Shown here one piece after another: positions 41,423-45,931 of a stretch of 45,931 bases of DNA; positions within the stretch are counted from its first letter, which is position 1, and each line of letters begins with the position of its first letter. The DNA lies in the NCBI GenBank assembly GCA_947453205.1, contig CANGFT010000033.1:1-45931 (forward strand). Reading direction: 5' to 3'. The notes beneath the pieces are model-generated. The model did no database searches. It was not told the DNA's origin and saw nothing but the letters and a program-made list of their open reading frames with translations. This DNA comes from Beijerinckiaceae bacterium. Lineage in GTDB: Bacteria; Pseudomonadota; Alphaproteobacteria; Rhizobiales; Beijerinckiaceae. The position numbers and the translations under genes are program-made.

Positions 41423-42289
41423 TCAGTCCTTCACCAGCCGCATGAGGTAGCGACCATAGTCGGTCTTGCCGAAGAGCTCGCCGCGCGCGCGCACCTGGGC
41501 TGCGTTTATGAAGCCCTGTTCGTAGGCGATCTCTTCAAGGCAGGCGACCTGAACGCCCTGACGCTTCTGGATCGTGCGCACGAATTCGCCCGCCTCGATC
41601 AGGGAGTCATGGGTGCCTGTGTCGAGCCACGCGTAGCCGCGTCCAAGGCGCTCGACCTCAAGTTCGCCAAGTTCAAGATAAGCGCGGTTGACGTCGGTGA
41701 TCTCGAGCTCCCCGCGCGCTGAGGGCTTCACGGCGGCCGCTATGTCGAGCACGCGGTTGTCGTAGAAATAAAGTCCCGTGACCGCCCAGGGCGAGCGGGG
41801 ATTTTGCGGCTTCTCCTCGATGCTGGAGGCGCGACCGGCGGCGTCGAAAGCCACCACGCCATAACGCTCGGGGTCTTCGACATGATAGGCGAAGACCGTT
41901 GCGCCGCGCGGCTTTGAAGCGGCATGCTTGAGTTTGGCGCCAAGCCCTGCGCCGTAGAAGACATTGTCGCCGAGAATGAGGCAGACAGAATCCTCTCCCA
42001 CGAAGTCGCGGCCGATGATGAAGGCCTGCGCGAGTCCTTCGGGCCTGGGCTGCACGGCGTAGGAGATCCTGAGGCCCCAGGTCGAGCCGTCGCCAAAGAG
42101 GCTTTCGTAATTGGCGAGATATTCGGGCGACGAAATGATGAGGGTCTCGCGGACGCCAGCCAGCATGAGCACGGACAGCGGATAATAGATCATCGGCTTG
42201 TCGTAGATGGGCAGGAGCTGCTTGTTGACGGCGAGCGTCGCCGGATGCAGGCGCGAGCCGGAGCCCCCCGCCAGAATGATGCCCTTCAT
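41423..42289 (-). CDS. rfbA: Glucose-1-phosphate thymidylyltransferase
   Basis: First step of dTDP-L-rhamnose synthesis: glucose-1-phosphate plus dTTP to dTDP-glucose. The 288 residues start [20 protein letters not shown] with the nucleotide-binding GGSGSRL loop, then [17 protein letters not shown] and a [10 protein letters not shown] metal/phosphate site; [10 protein letters not shown] is the sugar-contact motif. Length is the usual ~290. The start overlaps the rfbD stop as ATGA. Last gene of rfbCBDA. Confidence 0.96.
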   Translation of the reverse strand: MKGIILAGGSGSRLHPATLAVNKQLLPIYDKPMIYYPLSVLMLAGVRETLIISSPEYLANYESLFGDGSTWGLRISYAVQPRPEGLAQAFIIGRDFVGEDSVCLILGDNVFYGAGLGAKLKHAASKPRGATVFAYHVEDPERYGVVAFDAAGRASSIEEKPQNPRSPWAVTGLYFYDNRVLDIAAAVKPSARGELEITDVNRAYLELGELEVERLGRGYAWLDTGTHDSLIEAGEFVRTIQKRQGVQVACLEEIAYEQGFINAAQVRARGELFGKTDYGRYLMRLVKD

Positions 42290-43176
42290 GAGGCCCTCGC
42301 TGGAATGAGTTCGTCGATGATGTCAGCGACCGCCGCCTGCCAGGGCCGCGGCGTGACGCCGTAGAGGCTCGCGATGCGCTGTGTCGCAAGACGCGAATAG
42401 GCGGGGCGGCGCGCGGGGGTGGGATAGTCCGCCGTGGTGATCGGCTCGACGCGGGCTGATGGGCCGCCGCGCGTCGCCGAGAGGCGGAAGACCTCCGCTG
42501 CGAAATCGGCCCAGGTGGTGGCGCCCGCATTGGCGAAATGGAACGTGCCCGTGGGCGCCGCCGCATCGCTGGCCAGCGCGCAGGCGATGCGCGCAAGCGC
42601 CCCCGCAAGATCGACGGCGGATGTGGGCGCGCCCTGCTGATCGGCGACCACGCGCAACACCTCCCGCTCCGCGCCAAGGCGGAGCATGGTCTTGATGAAA
42701 TTGTTTCCCCAGGGGCTAACGACCCAGGAGGTGCGCACGATCACGCTGCGCCCGCCCCCCGTGCGGACCCCCTGCTCTCCCGCCTCCTTGCTGGCGCCAT
42801 AGACGCCCAGCGGCGCGACCGGATCATCCTCGAGATAAGGCCGGGCGCTCTGGCCCGAAAAGACATAATCGGTGGAGACGTGGACAAGCGGAACGCCGGC
42901 CAGCGCCGCCTCGCGCGCCAGCACCGCAGGCGCCAGCGCATTGACCCGCCAGGCCAGCTCGACCTCCGTCTCCGCCTTGTCGACCGCCGTATAGGCGCCC
43001 GCATTGATGATGGCGGCCCAGGGGCGCGCGGCGATGAGGCCTGCGAATGTGTCGGGCCGCAGCAGGTCGAACCCGTCGCGTCCAGGCGCAATGAAGCGGA
43101 AGCCATCGGGCGCGGCGCCCCTCAGCAGCGCGCCGCCCACCTGCCCCGACCCGCCGGTGACCAGAATGTCCTTCAT
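42286..43176 (-). CDS. rfbD: dTDP-4-dehydrorhamnose reductase
   Basis: Final step of the pathway, NAD(P)H reduction to dTDP-L-rhamnose. The 296 residues have [11 protein letters not shown], the extended-[11 protein letters not shown] motif, YGASKEAGE with catalytic Tyr and Lys, and [14 protein letters not shown]. The start at 43176 overlaps the rfbB stop by 4 bases and is preferred over the ATG at 43233, which lies inside rfbB. Confidence 0.95.
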   Translation of the reverse strand: MKDILVTGGSGQVGGALLRGAAPDGFRFIAPGRDGFDLLRPDTFAGLIAARPWAAIINAGAYTAVDKAETEVELAWRVNALAPAVLAREAALAGVPLVHVSTDYVFSGQSARPYLEDDPVAPLGVYGASKEAGEQGVRTGGGRSVIVRTSWVVSPWGNNFIKTMLRLGAEREVLRVVADQQGAPTSAVDLAGALARIACALASDAAAPTGTFHFANAGATTWADFAAEVFRLSATRGGPSARVEPITTADYPTPARRPAYSRLATQRIASLYGVTPRPWQAAVADIIDELIPARAS

Positions 43177-44231
43177 GGCGCCTTCAACCCGAGCCTCTCG
43201 CCACCATAGCTGCGCGTCAGCAAGGGGCGCCACCAGGCCTCGTTTTCGAGGAACCAGGCGACCGTCTTGCGCAAGCCGCTTTCGAAGGTTTCGGTCTGCC
43301 TCCAGCCCAGATCCTCCTCGATCCGGCGGCAGTCGATGGCGTAGCGGAAATCATGGCCCGGCCGATCCGTCACAAAGGAGATCAGGTCCGCATAGGGCAT
43401 GCCGTTCCCGCGCGGACGCAACTGATCGAGCGCCTCGCAGACGCCCCTGACCACATCGATGTTCTTGCGCTCGGCGCGCCCGCCCACATTATAGGTCGCG
43501 CCCGGCGCCGCATTTTCGAAGACCATGCGGATCGCGCGCGCGTGATCCTCCACATAGAGCCAGTCCCGCACATTCTCGCCGCGCCCATAGACAGGCAACG
43601 GCTCGCCGGCGAGGGCCTTGACGATCATCAGCGGGATCAGTTTCTCGGGAAAATGATAGGGCCCGTAGTTGTTCGAGCAATTGGTCATGGTGACCGGCAG
43701 GCCATAGGTGTGCCACCAGGCGCGCACCAGATGATCGGACGCCGCCTTTGAGGCCGAATAGGGCGAACGCGGATCATAGGGCGTCTCTTCGGTGAAAAGG
43801 CCCTCGTCGCCCAGCGCGCCAAAGACCTCGTCCGTGGAGACGTGATGGAAGCGGAAACGCGATTTGCGCGGCTCGGGCAGCCCTTCCCAATGGGCGCGGG
43901 CGGCCTGCAGGAGCGTGTAGCTGCCCACGATGTTGGTTTCGATGAAGGCGCCGGGCCCGTCGATGGAGCGATCCACATGGGACTCTGCGGCCAGATGCAC
44001 GACCACATCCGGGTCGACCCGTTCGAACAGGCTTCTGACGGCAGGCGCGTCGCAGATGTCGGCCTGCGTGAAGCTGTAGCGCGGATCGTTCGACACGCTC
44101 TCCAGTGAGGTCAGCGTGCTGGCGTAGGTCAGCTTGTCCAGAACATGAACTTCGTGACCGCTGTCATTCAGCAAGTGCCGAACGAGGGCGGACCCTATGA
44201 AGCCGGCTCCGCCGGTGACGACAATCCGCAT
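43173..44231 (-). CDS. rfbB: dTDP-glucose 4,6-dehydratase
   Basis: Second step, dTDP-glucose to dTDP-4-keto-6-deoxyglucose using bound NAD. The 352 residues have [42 protein letters not shown] and [12 protein letters not shown] with the Tyr/Lys pair, plus [17 protein letters not shown]. All family marks are in place and length is normal. It begins 17 bases after rfbC. Confidence 0.97.
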   Translation of the reverse strand: MRIVVTGGAGFIGSALVRHLLNDSGHEVHVLDKLTYASTLTSLESVSNDPRYSFTQADICDAPAVRSLFERVDPDVVVHLAAESHVDRSIDGPGAFIETNIVGSYTLLQAARAHWEGLPEPRKSRFRFHHVSTDEVFGALGDEGLFTEETPYDPRSPYSASKAASDHLVRAWWHTYGLPVTMTNCSNNYGPYHFPEKLIPLMIVKALAGEPLPVYGRGENVRDWLYVEDHARAIRMVFENAAPGATYNVGGRAERKNIDVVRGVCEALDQLRPRGNGMPYADLISFVTDRPGHDFRYAIDCRRIEEDLGWRQTETFESGLRKTVAWFLENEAWWRPLLTRSYGGERLGLKAP

Positions 44232-44248
44232 CCTTCAATTCCCGTTCA

Positions 44249-44815
44249 TCAGCCCTCAATGAGCGATAATGGAACTCCATCGTAAGCGAAAGGACTGTCG
44301 AATTCGTGAATGAACGGCAACTTCTCATCTTTCTCCGACAACAGAGGGCCGGTCGAGGGCATGCCCGGCCAGTCGACGCCGATGGCGGGATCATTCCAGC
44401 GCAAGCCGCCATCGCAAGCTGGCGCATAGAAGTCGCTGACCTTGTAGAAGACCTCCGTTTCAGCCTCCAGGGTGATGAAGCCATGGGCGAAGCCGACGGG
44501 GATGAACAACTGTTTCCCATTTTCAGCCGACAGCTCCGCCCCCACCCACGCGCCATAGGTCGGCGAGCCCTTCCGGACATCGACGGCGACATCGAAGATC
44601 GCGCCGCGCAGGCAACGGACCAGTTTCGCCTGGGCATGGGGCGGGGACTGGAAATGCAGCCCGCGAATGACGCCCTTCGCCTTCGAAAAGGACTGGTTGT
44701 CCTGCACGAAAGTCAGATCGACGCCGCGCTCAGCCATGGCGCGGATGTTGTAGACTTCGGAAAACCAGCCCCGGGCGTCGCCGAATCTTTTGCCTGAGAT
44801 CAATCTGACAGCCAT
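44249..44815 (-). CDS. rfbC: dTDP-4-dehydrorhamnose 3,5-epimerase
   Basis: Third step, a cofactor-free cupin-type epimerase. The 188 residues have FSEVYN, QDNQSFSKAKGVIRGLHFQ with the catalytic His, DVAVDVRKGSPTYG with Asp, and FYKVSDFYAPACDGGLRWND with Tyr. Length is typical (~185). First gene of the operon; GGGGCGG lies just before the ATG. The L-rhamnose made is destined for O-antigen or exopolysaccharide, whose glycosyltransferases are not in the window. Confidence 0.96.
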   Translation of the reverse strand: MAVRLISGKRFGDARGWFSEVYNIRAMAERGVDLTFVQDNQSFSKAKGVIRGLHFQSPPHAQAKLVRCLRGAIFDVAVDVRKGSPTYGAWVGAELSAENGKQLFIPVGFAHGFITLEAETEVFYKVSDFYAPACDGGLRWNDPAIGVDWPGMPSTGPLLSEKDEKLPFIHEFDSPFAYDGVPLSLIEG

Positions 44816-45305
44816 GGATCCGCCCCGTCTTTGAGGCCCCTCGGCGCGGGGCCGGGCAGACCAAAAGCGCCTCGCCTCGACATGTCAAGGAGATTCCCGT
44901 CGCCCGCGCAGGGAAGAGCAACCCCGGAGACGGAAATTACATCGTTAAATCAGATCTTTAAGAGCTCGCAGGCCGGACTCTCGACGCCCGCAGGGTCGAC
45001 AACCCCAAGAACGGCCAAATACATGCGCCGATCGCGGTTTGACTGACACATCAACTGTTCACATTTTTCGTGAACGGTTCATCTCCAATAAAACTCCAAG
45101 AGGGCCGCCGTTGAGGACGCTGGGGCGCAGGCAGAGAAACAGGGTTTGATTTTTTAATTAATTTCAGCTATTCCGTCGCTTATGTTGGCGACTTGGTCAT
45201 GTTTGGTTATGGGTCTTTGATGCATGATTTTTTGAGCCGACGGGCCGCGCAACGCGGACCCTCTCGAATCACCACCGCCTCGCAGCACGCCACAGGGATC
45301 TCACC
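44816..45305. other. 490-base divergent gap with an AT-rich core and a small dyad
   Basis: Between rfbC and the secretion ABC gene I see no gene. GTTCAC-7-GTGAAC (45057-45075) is a perfect 6-bp inverted repeat, and GTCGC/GCGAC (45175-45192) a smaller one. The stretch 45140-45235 is unusually A/T-rich for this genome and is the likely promoter zone of the ABC gene. Confidence 0.4.
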
Positions 45306-45931
45306 ATGACTGGGACGACAAGTTCGCAAACGTCTCGGCCCCCGACGCCCAAGGGCTTCATCGCCTCGGTCAGCGCCTGTCGCGGCGCGCTTCTGGGCCT
45401 GTTCGTCTTCAGCGCCCTCATCAACATCCTTTACCTGACCGGCTCCTTCTACATGCTCCAGGTCTATGACCGGGTCATTCCGAGCCGCAGCGTGCCGACG
45501 CTCATCGCCCTGTCCATTCTCGCCGCAGTGCTCTTCGCCGGACAGGCGGCGCTGGATTATTTCCGCAGCCGCGTGCTGCTGCAGGCCGCCCGATCCCTCG
45601 ACGAGCGCCTGAGCCCGCGCATCTTCCGCCTCATCATGATGCTGCCCATGACGCCGCGCGGCGCCACGCTCGGCCAGCAGCCGCTGCGCGATCTCGACAC
45701 GGTCCGCGGATTCCTCGCCGGCGGTGGGCCCCTCGGCCTTTTCGATCTGCCCTGGATGCCCTTCTACCTCGCGATCTGTTTCCTGTTCCATCCCTGGATC
45801 GGGGTGGCTGCCATCATCGGCGCGATCATGCTGGTGACTCTGACGGTCTGCGCAGAAGTCTTCACCCGCAAGCCCATCGCCGAGGCCACGCAATATGGCG
45901 CGGCGCGGGTCGGGCTCATGGAGACCGGACG
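45306..45931 (+). CDS. Type I secretion ABC transporter (PrtD-like), N-terminal part
   Basis: Only 208 codons are visible; the ATP-binding domain lies past the window end. The N-terminal membrane domain has the PrtD/AprD pattern: SACRGALLGLFVFSALIN, YMLQVYDRVIPSRSVPTL, a QAALDYFRSRVLLQAA stretch, QPLRDLDTVRGFLAGGGP and FDLPWMPFYLAICFLFHPW, with about four membrane segments so far. Such proteins work with an HlyD-type adaptor and an outer-membrane TolC to export RTX-type proteins or adhesins. AGGGAT lies 8 bases before the ATG. The substrate gene is not in view. Confidence 0.92.
   Translation, partial: MTGTTSSQTSRPPTPKGFIASVSACRGALLGLFVFSALINILYLTGSFYMLQVYDRVIPSRSVPTLIALSILAAVLFAGQAALDYFRSRVLLQAARSLDERLSPRIFRLIMMLPMTPRGATLGQQPLRDLDTVRGFLAGGGPLGLFDLPWMPFYLAICFLFHPWIGVAAIIGAIMLVTLTVCAEVFTRKPIAEATQYGAARVGLMETG

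Noticed and set aside
45207..45893. 228-codon minus-strand frame
   Set aside because: Antisense of the secretion ABC gene, which has clear PrtD-type membrane motifs.

Overview
The window is a high-GC chromosomal segment that reads as an alphaproteobacterium of the Rhizobiales (Hyphomicrobiales). The reasons are the protein sequences (tuf, rlmB, two-component proteins, an MHS-type transporter), strong G/C use at third codon positions, and loose translational coupling through ATGA stop/start overlaps. No insertion sequence, integrase, rRNA operon or CRISPR array was seen. Several starts were moved from the longest open frame to the codon with the best ribosome binding site; this is stated where it matters.

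Layout. (1) 1-327: 5' end of tuf (EF-Tu), minus strand. (2) 574-6111: a catabolic block with a long asparaginase-like protein, a VOC protein plus TctC-like binding protein on the minus strand, and an alpha/beta hydrolase plus ketopantoate-reductase-like protein on the plus strand. (3) 6138-10813: a four-gene Csu-type chaperone-usher pilus operon (pilin, chaperone, usher, two-domain tip protein), minus strand. (4) 11111-11184: tRNA-Gly(TCC). (5) 11302-13689: a PhaC-like protein with a cysteine nucleophile box, a host-attachment-family protein and an alpha/beta hydrolase. (6) 13863-18011: plus-strand operon TctC-like / enolase-superfamily / KPR-like / TctC-like. (7) 18021-28156, possibly from 28991: a tightly packed minus-strand operon of two ICL/PEP-mutase-family lyases, two TctC-like proteins, a hotdog thioesterase, a LeuCD-type hydro-lyase and a two-subunit 2-oxoacid:ferredoxin oxidoreductase, with a ModA-like binding protein upstream. 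(8) 29167-30281: tRNA-Tyr(GTA) and rlmB. (9) 30604-32262: MFS transporter behind a structured leader. (10) 33024-38366: a signalling block with an OmpR-type regulator, a lone HPt, a hybrid histidine kinase, a KGG-repeat stress protein and a LuxR-type regulator whose receiver lacks the phosphorylation residues. (11) 38584-40805: two more TctC-like proteins, divergent. (12) 40882-44815: lptE-like lipoprotein, then the dTDP-L-rhamnose operon rfbCBDA on the minus strand. (13) 45306-end: 5' part of a type I secretion ABC transporter.

How the parts may work together. The most unusual content is catabolic. Seven orphan TctC-like periplasmic binding proteins, of one recognisable subclass, sit beside enzymes that handle hydroxy- and oxo-carboxylic acids, with no TctA/TctB membrane genes in view. 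The nine-gene operon on the minus strand has the parts for hydration or isomerisation of a dicarboxylate (LeuCD-like), carbon-carbon cleavage to a 2-oxo acid (ICL-like lyases), oxidative decarboxylation to an acyl-CoA (IorAB-like) and acyl-CoA hydrolysis (thioesterase). That order of steps is inference; no substrate can be read from the sequence. The signalling block holds one copy of each element of a four-step phosphorelay (His495 and Asp778 of the kinase, His56 of HPt, Asp78 of the regulator). The Csu pilus, host-attachment-family protein, rhamnose genes, LptE and secretion ABC protein point to investment in surface attachment and envelope.
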